The notes beneath the pieces were generated by a model. That model was not told where the DNA came from and made no database searches. It saw only the letters and a program-made list of their open reading frames with translations. From the NCBI RefSeq assembly GCF_900113285.1, contig NZ_FOOT01000004.1, forward strand, positions 460,887-524,886: 64,000 nt of DNA. The letters run 5' to 3'. The stretch is from Pontibacter chinhatensis. Its GTDB lineage: Bacteria; Bacteroidota; Bacteroidia; Cytophagales; Hymenobacteraceae. The translations under genes and the position numbers were made by a program. Position 1 is the stretch's first letter. The number at the start of each line of letters is the position of its first letter. Positions 1-7,978 of the stretch are shown here, piece after piece.

Positions 1-1
1 A

Positions 2-319
2 CCCACAGGCTCGCAGGTGTACCTTGGCCTTAGCGTGCTCACAGCCTTGCTGGTATACTTTAACGAGTCCTTTTTCCTGCTTAGCGGCTTCTTCATCTCC
101 CTCTTCTTCATGACACGCAGCCAAAAGGTGCATGTGCTAACCACACAGGGCCACAGCATGGTGCTGCCGCTTGATGTAGAGCAAAAACATATAAACAGCC
201 TGATTGAGATGGTAAAGCAGGCACAGCAAAACCGCCTTAAAAAACTGGGTATTCAGAAACCTGTATACAACAAAACCAAGGCAGTGGCAGCTGTAGAAGG
301 CGCCATGGCAGCTGCCTGA
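2..319 (+). CDS. membrane protein, C-terminal part (cut by window edge)
   Basis: The frame is open to the left edge, so the true start lies outside the window; the in-frame GTG at 17 is probably internal. The visible part begins with a hydrophobic stretch of about 30 residues (one or two membrane helices) and then a polar tail with a positive helix (QNRLKKLG) and an Ala-rich end. I do not recognise the family. It is followed directly by a strong terminator, so it is the last gene of its transcript. Confidence 0.6.
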   Translation, partial: PTGSQVYLGLSVLTALLVYFNESFFLLSGFFISLFFMTRSQKVHVLTTQGHSMVLPLDVEQKHINSLIEMVKQAQQNRLKKLGIQKPVYNKTKAVAAVEGAMAAA

Positions 320-345
320 CGTTCCCAACCATACATGCGAAAGCA

Positions 346-380
346 CAAAAAAGGCAGCCTGAGAGCTGCCCTTTTTGTTT
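346..380 (+). terminator. rho-independent terminator
   Basis: GGCAGC and GCTGCC arms are flanked by an A-run on the left and a T-run on the right. This ends the transcript of the partial membrane-protein gene; the flanking A-run means it could act in both directions. Confidence 0.8.
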
Positions 381-492
381 TAGCCCTGCAGGCAATAATC
401 TGGAACCACATCCGTATTATCGCTATATTTAGGCGCTAAACCGTCTATATTTCAGACAGGCGTCGGAGCTTTTACATACATATCCGGATAAC

Positions 493-1452
493 GTGAACGC
501 ATATCAACTAAAAATAAAGCAGGTTTTCAGCGAGGTGGGCAAGGTGGTGGTCGGCCAGTCGTACATGGTAAACCGCCTGCTGATTGGCCTGTTTACCGGG
601 GGCCACATCCTGCTGGAGGGCGTGCCCGGTCTGGCCAAAACACTTACCATCAACTCGCTCTCCAAGGCACTGCACCTCGATTTCCAGCGCATACAGTTCA
701 CCCCAGACCTGCTGCCCTCCGACCTGATAGGCACGATGATCTATAACCAGAACGCCTCGGTGTTTGAGGTAAAGAAAGGCCCTATCTTCGCCAACCTTAT
801 ACTTGCCGATGAGGTGAACCGCTCTCCGGCCAAGGTGCAGTCGGCGCTGCTGGAGGCCATGCAGGAGAAGCAGGTTACCATCGGCGAAACCACTTACAAG
901 CTGGACCTGCCTTTTCTGGTGCTGGCTACCCAGAACCCGGTGGAGCACGAGGGTACTTACCCGCTGCCCGAGGCACAGGTAGACCGCTTTATGATGAAAG
1001 TATACATCGACTACCCCAAGAAGGAGGACGAGCTGGAAATCATGCGCCGCATGGCCAACATGAGCTTTACCGGCTCGGTAGCCAAGGTACTTTCCAGAGA
1101 GGACGTGTTTGCCATCCGCAACGAGATTAACAATGTACAGATCTCCGAGACGCTGGAGAAGTATATTATCGAGCTGGTGTTTGCCTCCCGCCGCCCGTTG
1201 GAGTATGACCTGGTAGAGTTCGCGCCCTACATCCAGTTCGGGGTGTCGCCGCGGGCAAGTATAGCCCTTAACCGCGCCGCCAAAGCCGTGGCCTACTTCG
1301 ACGACCGTGACTACGTGCTGCCCGAGGACATCAAAGAAGTGGCCTACGACGTGATGAACCACCGCCTTATACTTAACTACGAGGCCGAGGCCGACGGCAT
1401 CCGCACCAAAGACTTTATCGAATCTATCCTTCGGAAGGTACCTATCAGCTAA
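493..1452 (+). CDS. MoxR-family AAA+ ATPase
   Basis: This is a 319-residue AAA+ ATPase of the MoxR/RavA class, a chaperone-like ATPase usually paired with von Willebrand A-domain proteins. Visible motifs are Walker A GVPGLAKT (residues 43-50), Walker B ILADEVNR with the following SALLEAMQE helix, sensor 1 ATQNP, and an arginine finger segment PEAQVDRF. The C-terminal lid starts after about residue 200. The start is GTG; no better ATG precedes the conserved N-terminus. MoxR genes usually sit next to DUF58 and VWA genes, but none is seen here and a terminator follows, so the gene appears monocistronic. The function class is secure, the client is unknown. Confidence 0.92.
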   Translation: MNAYQLKIKQVFSEVGKVVVGQSYMVNRLLIGLFTGGHILLEGVPGLAKTLTINSLSKALHLDFQRIQFTPDLLPSDLIGTMIYNQNASVFEVKKGPIFANLILADEVNRSPAKVQSALLEAMQEKQVTIGETTYKLDLPFLVLATQNPVEHEGTYPLPEAQVDRFMMKVYIDYPKKEDELEIMRRMANMSFTGSVAKVLSREDVFAIRNEINNVQISETLEKYIIELVFASRRPLEYDLVEFAPYIQFGVSPRASIALNRAAKAVAYFDDRDYVLPEDIKEVAYDVMNHRLILNYEAEADGIRTKDFIESILRKVPIS

Positions 1453-1490
1453 AGCCTTCTAAACGTTATAGAGTATACCCACGTACCAGA

Positions 1491-1525
1491 AACTCCCGCT
1501 ACACATGGCTGTAGCGGGAGTTTTT
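1491..1525 (+). terminator. rho-independent terminator after moxR
   Basis: Twelve-base arms (AACTCCCGCTAC with its complement) around an 8-base loop are followed by a T-run. Confidence 0.9.
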
Positions 1526-1545
1526 GACTTTGTTTCTGAGAAACT

Positions 1546-1698
1546 ATGTGGAAAGGTCTTTTAAAACTATACTTCCTAAGGAGGCTTTTAGGCGGCGGGC
1601 GCGGTGACAGCGGTGGCAGAGGAGGTGGCTGTGGTTGCCTTGGCTTTGTCGTGCTGCTGGTTATACTTGCCGTAGTCTTCCTGCTCTTCCGCTCCTAA
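1546..1698 (+). CDS. small Gly-rich single-helix membrane protein (50 aa)
   Basis: ATG at 1546 runs to TAA at 1698 with no interruption. The product has a basic N-terminus (MWKGLLKLYFLRR), a Gly/Ser/Arg linker with two Cys (GGCGCLG), and a hydrophobic C-terminal helix of about 16 residues ending in RS. It sits between two terminators (1491-1525 and 1721-1755), which gives it its own transcription unit and argues that it is real. Both the tail helix and residues 8-10 contain the window's TATACTT heptamer. No family is recognised. It may be a small membrane-anchored peptide. Confidence 0.5.
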   Translation: MWKGLLKLYFLRRLLGGGRGDSGGRGGGCGCLGFVVLLVILAVVFLLFRS

Positions 1699-1720
1699 GC
1701 AACAGGCCACAGCAAGTATA

Positions 1721-1755
1721 AAAATAGACCCGCCCTGCTGGCGGGTCTATTGGCG
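1721..1755 (+). terminator. rho-independent terminator
   Basis: A 12-bp perfect stem (AATAGACCCGCC and complement) has a 5-base loop and is preceded by an A-run. It closes the small-protein unit. From 1756 to about 2030 I see no gene. Confidence 0.7.
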
Positions 1756-2031
1756 CAGTGTGGGAGACTAAGCCACACCACTCTTGATGGCGCAGTAGAT
1801 CTCACCCATCATGCGCAATCAGTTTCTTTGTTAAGGCAGGATTCATGCAACAAAACTATCCCGGCAATATTAGCTGTAGATTATTGCAGCATTACTGTTT
1901 TGTTAAAATCCACCCGACAGTCGTTTCCTGCCTCTGCAAGAGCGATTCATCTCCCCTACTCTGGCCAAAACCTGACCATATAGCAATAAGACTCTATACT
2001 TCAGTGCCTTACATCCAAACATTAGCCTTTA

Positions 2032-2087
2032 TTAATAGAAGCTTAACCACCTATTAATATTGAGGTAATACGGCCCCTCTACTTTTG
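2032..2087 (+). promoter_or_regulatory. PHO-box-like array and -7 element of the TonB receptor gene
   Basis: Four direct repeats start exactly 11 bp apart: TTAATA (2032), TTAACC (2043), TTAATA (2054), GTAATA (2065). The -7 element TACTTTTG is at 2080-2087, with its TTTG starting 19 nt after the start of the last repeat. The same geometry occurs before both porin genes. Eleven-bp direct repeats upstream of a promoter are the hallmark of PhoB-type response regulator sites. PhoB itself is not in the window, so the regulator is inferred. Confidence 0.75.
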
Positions 2088-2111
2088 TCGCATCAATCAG
2101 ACTACAATACA

Positions 2112-4841
2112 ATGCGACAGAATCTCACCACAGTTCTATTTTTCCTGCTATCGGCTTTTCTTTCGGTGCATGCGCAGACGGGCAGCATACAGGGAGCCAT
2201 CAAAGACGCCAGCAACGGCGAGGAGTTGATTGGCGCTATCATCAGGGTGCAGGACACGGGGATGGGGGCACCTTCGGATGCCTTCGGTAATTTCCGCATC
2301 GACAACGTGAAGGAGGGCTCTTATACTTTAGAAGTGAACAGCCTCTCATACACGCCCAAAACGATTGCCAATGTTACTGTAACGGCAGGCAAAACCACAA
2401 CGCTCGATATCAGGCTGGAGCAAAACACAGCGCAGCTGGCGGAGGTAACCATCACGGCCAAAGGAAATAGGGAAACGGAGCAAATCTTACTCTTAGACCA
2501 GAAAAAAGCCGTTATAGCCACCCAGGCTATCGGCGCACAGGAACTCTCCCGGAAAGGCGTTAGCGATGCCGAAGGCGCCGTTGCCAAGATCTCGGGCGTT
2601 TCAAAGCGCGACGGCGTGAAGAACGTGTTCGTCCGCGGATTAGGTGACCGCTACAACACGACCACTCTCAACGGGTTTGCCATCCCCTCTGAAGACCCCG
2701 AATTCAAGAACATCTCCCTCGATTTCTTCACAAGCGATATGATTCAGTCGGTTGATGTGAACAAGGTATTCTCCGCATCGATGAATGGTGATGTGGGGGG
2801 CGCGCTGATTAACATCAACTCCAAAGAACTGGTTGATGACCATGCGTTTCAAATCGGCGTTTCAACCGGGATAAACAGCCAGGTGCCAGGCAGTAACTTT
2901 TATGTGCCCGATGGCCTGAGCAAATTCGGCTATGCCACCGCATCAGGCAACCCTAAGAATGGAAACGGGCAGCAATTCCTGAACAATTACTCCTTTAATA
3001 ACTCGCTTGACCCGGCACAGAAAAACCCCTTGTTAAACGGCGGCATCTCTTTTTCCGGCGGCAAAAGGTTCCTGGACAAGCACCGCTTTTTTGTGATGGG
3101 CTCAATGGATAACAAGTACCATTACCAGGAGGGCGTTACCCGATTGATTACAGCGACCAATCCTGAAAACCCTTTCCGCGATTTTGACTACCAGCAATCC
3201 ACCCGAAGCGCTTCCCATATGTTAGCGGGTAATCTAGAGATTAACCTGAACAACAGCCAACTACGCTACAACTCCCTGTACCTGCACACAGCTACCGCCG
3301 CAGCAGCAGGCTTCTACGGCAAGGAGACAGAACAATTCCAGGTAGCCGAGGACCACAACTCAGAAGGGTACACCAGGCGCCTGCAGGTGAACGACAATAC
3401 GGCTTTTATAAACCAACTCATCTGGGACGGCAATTTATCGGATAGGATAACCTACAACGTAGGGGCTGCGGTAAACCATGTCATCGGCCAGGAGCCTGAC
3501 CGCCGAATCATCATGTTCCCATCCATCGGAGACGGCATGGTACAATTGGGCGTGGGAGAAGGAAGAAACCAACGCTTCAACAGTAAAATAACAGAAACCG
3601 CTGTCCTGCCTAAAGTTAACCTGCAATACGCGCTTTCGACAGACCCGGCAAAACTATCTTACCTGGAAGTCGGCTACGATAGCCGGATTAGCTCCAAAAA
3701 CTTCTCGGCCCCCATTTACAACCTTATCTGGGCTGACGGGCAGAGTACGCTCCCTACTTTCCGACTGGATGACATCCGCCTCGACCCATACTTTAACCAG
3801 GAGAGCTTAGCAAACGGCGACTTTAGAGTAGAGCACTTCAATGACACCTACGATGTGGAACGAAACAACCACGGCGCCTATGTGGATGTGGTGCATCAGG
3901 TCGGAACCAAACTTACCCTGAATGCAGGATTAAGGGCAGATGACATTTACACGAAGATTAACTATAAAGTTAACCGTGGCGCTGATGTCGGGTCTAACAC
4001 GATTGATGAGTTCTTTCTATCGCCCAGCCTTAACGTCAAATACGAGCTCAACGATAAAAACCATCTAAGAACAGGCATCAGCCGCACCTATACCCTGCCG
4101 CAGGATAAGGAAATATCGCCTTTCATTTACCTGGGCATTGACGGAAACGAGAATGGTAACCCAAACCTGGAAGTATCCACCAACTACAACTTCGACCTGA
4201 AATGGGACTACTACCCATCAGCGGACGAGCAAATCTCGGTGAATGCCTTTTACAAGCATATCCTCAATCCCATCGCAAGGGTAGACCAGGGCAACTCGGC
4301 CGGCCTAAGAACCTATGATAACGTGTCGGACCATGCCGTGGCCACCGGTGTGGAGGTAGAGGTTAGAAAATCGCTGATGAATCTTGCCGAGAAGCATCGT
4401 CTGAATGCCGGCCTGAATGCCTCCTACATCCACACGAGAGTAAACCTGGACCCAACCTTCTTTGTGCAGAACACCTCCTCTACTCTGGAAGGAGCCGCCC
4501 CCTACATCCTCAACGCGGACCTGACTTACAACCTGCTCACCGACAGAAATGTTAGCGTAACATCAGCACTGGTCCTCAACTACCTGAGCGACAAAGTGCA
4601 CACCATCGGCACACGTGGCTTCAACAACCTGATTGAGGAAAGCATCACCACCCTGGACTTTGTGACCGCCGTAGGCCTGAACGAGCACCTCAAACTCAAT
4701 CTGAAAGCCAAAAACCTGTTGAACCCGGCCTACAGACTTACCCGAGAAGGCGCCGGCGCCGATACAGCTCCTCAGACCGTGGTTATCCGCAGCTATAAGC
4801 GAGGTGTTCAGTTCGACTTCGGCGTGACCTACCAGTTTTAA
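2112..4841 (+). CDS. TonB-dependent receptor, probably phosphate-starvation induced
   Basis: This is a 909-residue outer-membrane active transporter. The sequence shows a signal peptide (MRQNLTTVLFFLLSAFLSVHAQ), a carboxypeptidase-regulatory-like beta domain (about residues 23-105), a TonB-box-like stretch LAEVTITA, a plug domain with NVFVRGLGDRYNTTTLNG and GGALININ, then a beta-barrel ending in the aromatic DFGVTYQF. The upstream in-frame TTG at 2085 lies inside the -7 element, so translation must start at ATG 2112. It is followed after 69 bp by a surface-lipoprotein gene and sits at the head of a phosphate locus under a PHO-box array. Its substrate is inferred to be a phosphate-containing compound. 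It has almost none of the AAGTATA motifs common elsewhere. Confidence 0.9.
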   Translation: MRQNLTTVLFFLLSAFLSVHAQTGSIQGAIKDASNGEELIGAIIRVQDTGMGAPSDAFGNFRIDNVKEGSYTLEVNSLSYTPKTIANVTVTAGKTTTLDIRLEQNTAQLAEVTITAKGNRETEQILLLDQKKAVIATQAIGAQELSRKGVSDAEGAVAKISGVSKRDGVKNVFVRGLGDRYNTTTLNGFAIPSEDPEFKNISLDFFTSDMIQSVDVNKVFSASMNGDVGGALININSKELVDDHAFQIGVSTGINSQVPGSNFYVPDGLSKFGYATASGNPKNGNGQQFLNNYSFNNSLDPAQKNPLLNGGISFSGGKRFLDKHRFFVMGSMDNKYHYQEGVTRLITATNPENPFRDFDYQQSTRSASHMLAGNLEINLNNSQLRYNSLYLHTATAAAAGFYGKETEQFQVAEDHNSEGYTRRLQVNDNTAFINQLIWDGNLSDRITYNVGAAVNHVIGQEPDRRIIMFPSIGDGMVQLGVGEGRNQRFNSKITETAVLPKVNLQYALSTDPAKLSYLEVGYDSRISSKNFSAPIYNLIWADGQSTLPTFRLDDIRLDPYFNQESLANGDFRVEHFNDTYDVERNNHGAYVDVVHQVGTKLTLNAGLRADDIYTKINYKVNRGADVGSNTIDEFFLSPSLNVKYELNDKNHLRTGISRTYTLPQDKEISPFIYLGIDGNENGNPNLEVSTNYNFDLKWDYYPSADEQISVNAFYKHILNPIARVDQGNSAGLRTYDNVSDHAVATGVEVEVRKSLMNLAEKHRLNAGLNASYIHTRVNLDPTFFVQNTSSTLEGAAPYILNADLTYNLLTDRNVSVTSALVLNYLSDKVHTIGTRGFNNLIEESITTLDFVTAVGLNEHLKLNLKAKNLLNPAYRLTREGAGADTAPQTVVIRSYKRGVQFDFGVTYQF

Positions 4842-4910
4842 CAATTAGTTAATAATCCGTTCACATTCAGTTGATTTCTCATTACTAACATTGTATAAAC
4901 AATCAAAAAA

Positions 4911-6038
4911 ATGAAAAAGACAATCCTTTACCTATTGATGATTCCGCTGGGGCTATTTTCCTGCAAAGAGGACGATGATTCGACACCAGCACCAGTTGTA
5001 AACAATGAACTAAGCGGTGACATCTCCACCGAAGTAACACTTGACCCGAACATCGAATACAAATTAACAGGGTCATTGCTTGTAGTGGATGGCGGTAAAC
5101 TCCGTATTCCGGCAGGCACGGTTATCAAAGCCGAGAAGGGCTTCAACAAGTATATTCTGGTGGAGCAAGGTGGTCAAATCTTTGTGAACGGTACGGCCGA
5201 CAAGCCGGTTAAAATAACATCTGCGGCGGCTAGCCCTGCGCAGGGCGACTGGGGTGGCTTGATTATTAACGGTAAGGCAAAACTTTCCGGCCCGGCTGGC
5301 AAAGTGACTACCAGCACCACAGAAATTAACCCGGCCGTTATTTACGGCGGCGATAATAACAACGACAACTCCGGCTCAATCGAATACCTTATCCTGGAGT
5401 ATACCGGCGCAAAGTCTTCCGCTGATATCGAGCACAATGGTCTGACGCTGAATGCCGTGGGAAGCGGCACTAAAATCGAGAACGTTTACATACCGTATGG
5501 TGCTGATGACGCGATAGAGTTCTTCGGTGGCTCGGTAAATGTGAAGAACCTGTTGGTAGTGGATTCTGATGACGACATGTTCGACGTGACGCAGGGCTGG
5601 TCAGGCACGCTGGATAACGCCTATGGTGTTTGGAAGGCCGGCTATACCAGCACAGAGTCTGACCCAAGAGGCGCTGAGCTGGACGGCAACCTGGATGGCA
5701 ACACTCCTGGCGACGTGAACCAGTCTGACTTCATCTTCAAGAACATCACGATTGCAAACGAGTCTACATTTGAGATGCAGGATGCGGTGAAGGTGCGCAG
5801 AGGCGCTAAGGCCCATATCACCAACCTCCTTATCAAAGGCGGCTCCGCCACAGACCTGATTGACCTGACAGACGGCAAAGGAAATGGAAATGCCGGTACT
5901 GTTATCGAGTATCACCATACCGGTGTAACGGTGAAAGGCCAGGAAGTGAAAAATCCTGACAGGGCCGACATCAAAGCCAACAATGCAAACACAGGCGCTG
6001 ATACCTCCGTGTTCGGCTGGACTGGCTACAAATTCTAA
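4911..6038 (+). CDS. surface lipoprotein, beta-helix type, partner of the TonB receptor
   Basis: A 375-residue lipoprotein has lipobox LFSC with Cys18, followed by KEDDD. That matches the lysine-plus-acidic lipoprotein export signal of Bacteroidota, so it is probably exposed on the cell surface. The body is rich in Gly/Asp/Asn with short repeating strands (GGKLRIPAGTVIKAEKG, GGQIFVNGTADKPVKIT, WGGLIINGKA), typical of a right-handed parallel beta-helix. It follows the receptor gene by 69 bp with no terminator between, and a terminator follows it, so the two form one operon. It may capture or process a phosphate-containing ligand for the receptor. No catalytic residues are recognised. Confidence 0.75.
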   Translation: MKKTILYLLMIPLGLFSCKEDDDSTPAPVVNNELSGDISTEVTLDPNIEYKLTGSLLVVDGGKLRIPAGTVIKAEKGFNKYILVEQGGQIFVNGTADKPVKITSAAASPAQGDWGGLIINGKAKLSGPAGKVTTSTTEINPAVIYGGDNNNDNSGSIEYLILEYTGAKSSADIEHNGLTLNAVGSGTKIENVYIPYGADDAIEFFGGSVNVKNLLVVDSDDDMFDVTQGWSGTLDNAYGVWKAGYTSTESDPRGAELDGNLDGNTPGDVNQSDFIFKNITIANESTFEMQDAVKVRRGAKAHITNLLIKGGSATDLIDLTDGKGNGNAGTVIEYHHTGVTVKGQEVKNPDRADIKANNANTGADTSVFGWTGYKF

Positions 6039-6062
6039 ACAGAATTTAAAACTATACTGGAG

Positions 6063-6098
6063 GCTGTTACAGATGGATATTTGTGACAGCTTTTTTTT
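6063..6098 (+). terminator. rho-independent terminator after receptor/lipoprotein operon
   Basis: GCTGTTACA and TGTGACAGC arms are followed by eight T. The rest of the gap to 6383 holds the next PHO-box array. Confidence 0.85.
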
Positions 6099-6195
6099 GC
6101 GTGAGGGGATGAGAGAGGTTTATACTTTATAGCTGAAGGTGGCACGCATCGCGTTTTTATACTTTGCAGTAACTAAAAATAAAAGGCAACATTTG

Positions 6196-6251
6196 TTAAC
6201 ACTTTCTTAACATGAGCATAACGCATGAATAACATTGGCGTCCAACCTTTG
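6196..6251 (+). promoter_or_regulatory. PHO-box-like array of the first porin gene
   Basis: Repeats start at 6196 (TTAACA), 6207 (TTAACA), 6218 (ATAACG) and 6229 (ATAACA), each 11 bp apart. The -7 TTTG is at 6248, again 19 nt after the start of the last repeat. There is no clear -33 TTTG, as expected for an activator-dependent promoter. Confidence 0.75.
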
Positions 6252-6383
6252 TGGCGTTGAAAATAATTCAGTATTCTAAAGCTTTAAAAGGCTTTTCATA
6301 TTCAACGGCTGCCTTCCTGCAGCGAGTAGACTCCGCGGCAGGAACAGACTAAGGCAGTAAGCAAAACTATTCTCACCCAAGAA

Positions 6384-7658
6384 ATGAAAGTAACGACAGT
6401 AACGCGTGCTATCCTGGCGGCAGGACTAGCCACAGGCTTTTTTATCTCGAAAGAAGCGAAAGCACAGACTTCGGACTCTACCGCACAGCGCACGTCGGTG
6501 ATGGTGCAGCAGCCAGCCCCTGCCGCGGTGCAGGAAGCACCTAAAAAGAAGGCTTGGTACGACATCATCTCTATCAGAGGCTACGCCCAAATCAGGTACA
6601 ACCGCTTGCTCGAAACCAACCCCAACCTAAAATGCGACCAGTGCGACAGATCTTTAGGCGAAAATGGCGGCTTATTTATTAGGCGCGCCCGCCTGGTCTT
6701 CAGCGGCAATGTAACCGACCGTATCTCCTTTTATATACAGCCAGATCTGGCTTCTTCCGTCAGCTCTACCTCGCTTAACTTCCTGCAACTGCGCGATGCC
6801 TACTTTGATGTAGCGATGGACCAGAAGAAGGAATACAGGGTACGCCTTGGCCAGAGCAAGATCCCGTACGGCTTTGAGAACCTGCAGTCGAGCAGCAACC
6901 GCCTTACCCTGGATCGAAACGATGCCCTTAACAGCGCCATTGCCAACGAGCGCGACCTGGGTGTGTTCTTCTACTACGCGCCACAGGAAATCAGGGGGCG
7001 TTTTGATGAGCTGACCAGCTCTGGCCTGAAAGGGAGCGGAGACTATGGCATGTTGGGTATTGGTGTATTTAACGGACAAACCGCCAACAAACCCGAAGCC
7101 AACGACAACCTTCATGCTGTTGCCAGGCTAACCTATCCTTTTAAACTAACCAATGGCCGGTTTATAGAAACAGGCATACAGGCCTACTCCGGCAAGTATA
7201 CGGTTACGCCTGACATGGTAACTTCTGGGGTTGCTGTTGACAAGAGCTACACAGACCAGCGCGTGGCGGCATCGCTTGTAGTATATCCGCAGCCGCTGGG
7301 CTTCCAGGCTGAGTATAATATTGGCAAGGGCCCTGAGTATGACCCTGCGGCAAACGCTATTGTAGAGAAGTCGCTGCATGGCGGCTACGCACAGGCCATG
7401 TACAGGCTTGAGGCAGGCGACCAAGTTATTATGCCGTTTGTAAAGGCGCAATACTACGATGGGGGCAAAAAGCACGAAAAAGACGCGCCCGGCTACCTGG
7501 TGTATGAAACAGAGATTGGTGCAGAATGGCTCATCAACAAGAGCCTGGAGTTTACTGCCCTCTACTCCATCGGCGACAGAACGGTGCGCAATGCAGCCAA
7601 CCCGGATAACAACCAGCATGGCAACCGGCTGAGACTGCAGGCACAGTTTAATTTCTAA
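6384..7658 (+). CDS. phosphate-selective porin O/P family protein
   Basis: This is a 424-residue outer-membrane porin. A signal peptide ends at AKA-Q (about residue 28). A Pro/Ala linker (QQPAPAAVQEAPKKK) is followed by the family's opening strands (GYAQIRYNRLLETNPNLK, GGLFIRRARLVFSGNV) and an end in RLRLQAQFNF. OprO/OprP-type porins pass phosphate or polyphosphate through an arginine ladder. A CDQC pair (residues about 79-82), unusual for a porin, could form a disulfide in an extracellular loop. The gene has its own PHO-box promoter and a terminator, so it is monocistronic. Confidence 0.85.
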   Translation: MKVTTVTRAILAAGLATGFFISKEAKAQTSDSTAQRTSVMVQQPAPAAVQEAPKKKAWYDIISIRGYAQIRYNRLLETNPNLKCDQCDRSLGENGGLFIRRARLVFSGNVTDRISFYIQPDLASSVSSTSLNFLQLRDAYFDVAMDQKKEYRVRLGQSKIPYGFENLQSSSNRLTLDRNDALNSAIANERDLGVFFYYAPQEIRGRFDELTSSGLKGSGDYGMLGIGVFNGQTANKPEANDNLHAVARLTYPFKLTNGRFIETGIQAYSGKYTVTPDMVTSGVAVDKSYTDQRVAASLVVYPQPLGFQAEYNIGKGPEYDPAANAIVEKSLHGGYAQAMYRLEAGDQVIMPFVKAQYYDGGKKHEKDAPGYLVYETEIGAEWLINKSLEFTALYSIGDRTVRNAANPDNNQHGNRLRLQAQFNF

Positions 7659-7678
7659 CTCCTTCTTCGCAGATACGG

Positions 7679-7717
7679 CATACCCTTTGGCTGCAAGGCC
7701 AGAGGGTATGTTTTTTT
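7679..7717 (+). terminator. rho-independent terminator
   Basis: Thirteen-base arms CATACCCTTTGGC and GCCAGAGGGTATG are followed by seven T. Confidence 0.92.
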
Positions 7718-7800
7718 ATACTTCAATTTATAGGTTGCACCACCCTCCCCAGCCGCCTCCCAACCTCTCGCAGCCAGGTAAAAGTCCTTGTTAGCAGGAC

Positions 7801-7856
7801 TTAACATTAAGTTAACATTGAGGTAACTACCAGGTAATATAACACGCGTTACTTTG
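7801..7856 (+). promoter_or_regulatory. PHO-box-like array of the second porin gene
   Basis: Repeats start at 7801 (TTAACA), 7812 (TTAACA), 7823 (GTAACT) and 7834 (GTAATA), all 11 bp apart. The -7 element TTACTTTG ends at 7856, with its TTTG 19 nt after the last repeat start. The segment ATTGAGGTAA is shared with the TonB receptor promoter. Confidence 0.78.
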
Positions 7857-7978
7857 CAGCGTAGATTGCAAAAAGTTATAGCTGCAGCCTGACTAACTGC
7901 AGGTAGTTTGCAAAGAACATATGGCCTGACTAACCATATAGAAGTATAAAGGTTAATTCTCACCTAACCCTTTGACTC

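Noticed and set aside
508..1362. Long open frame antisense to moxR
   Set aside because: It is a shadow of the GC-rich codon positions of a clearly real gene; the product is His/Val/Leu-rich without any domain. The same applies to the antisense frames over ccmF, mutS and sucA.
1750..2057. Two overlapping plus-strand frames (77 and 70 residues) between the small membrane peptide and the TonB receptor
   Set aside because: No family resemblance, biased composition, and they run through a terminator and the PHO-box array.
2085..2111. TTG start for the TonB receptor
   Set aside because: It overlaps the -7 element; ATG 2112 starts a proper signal peptide.
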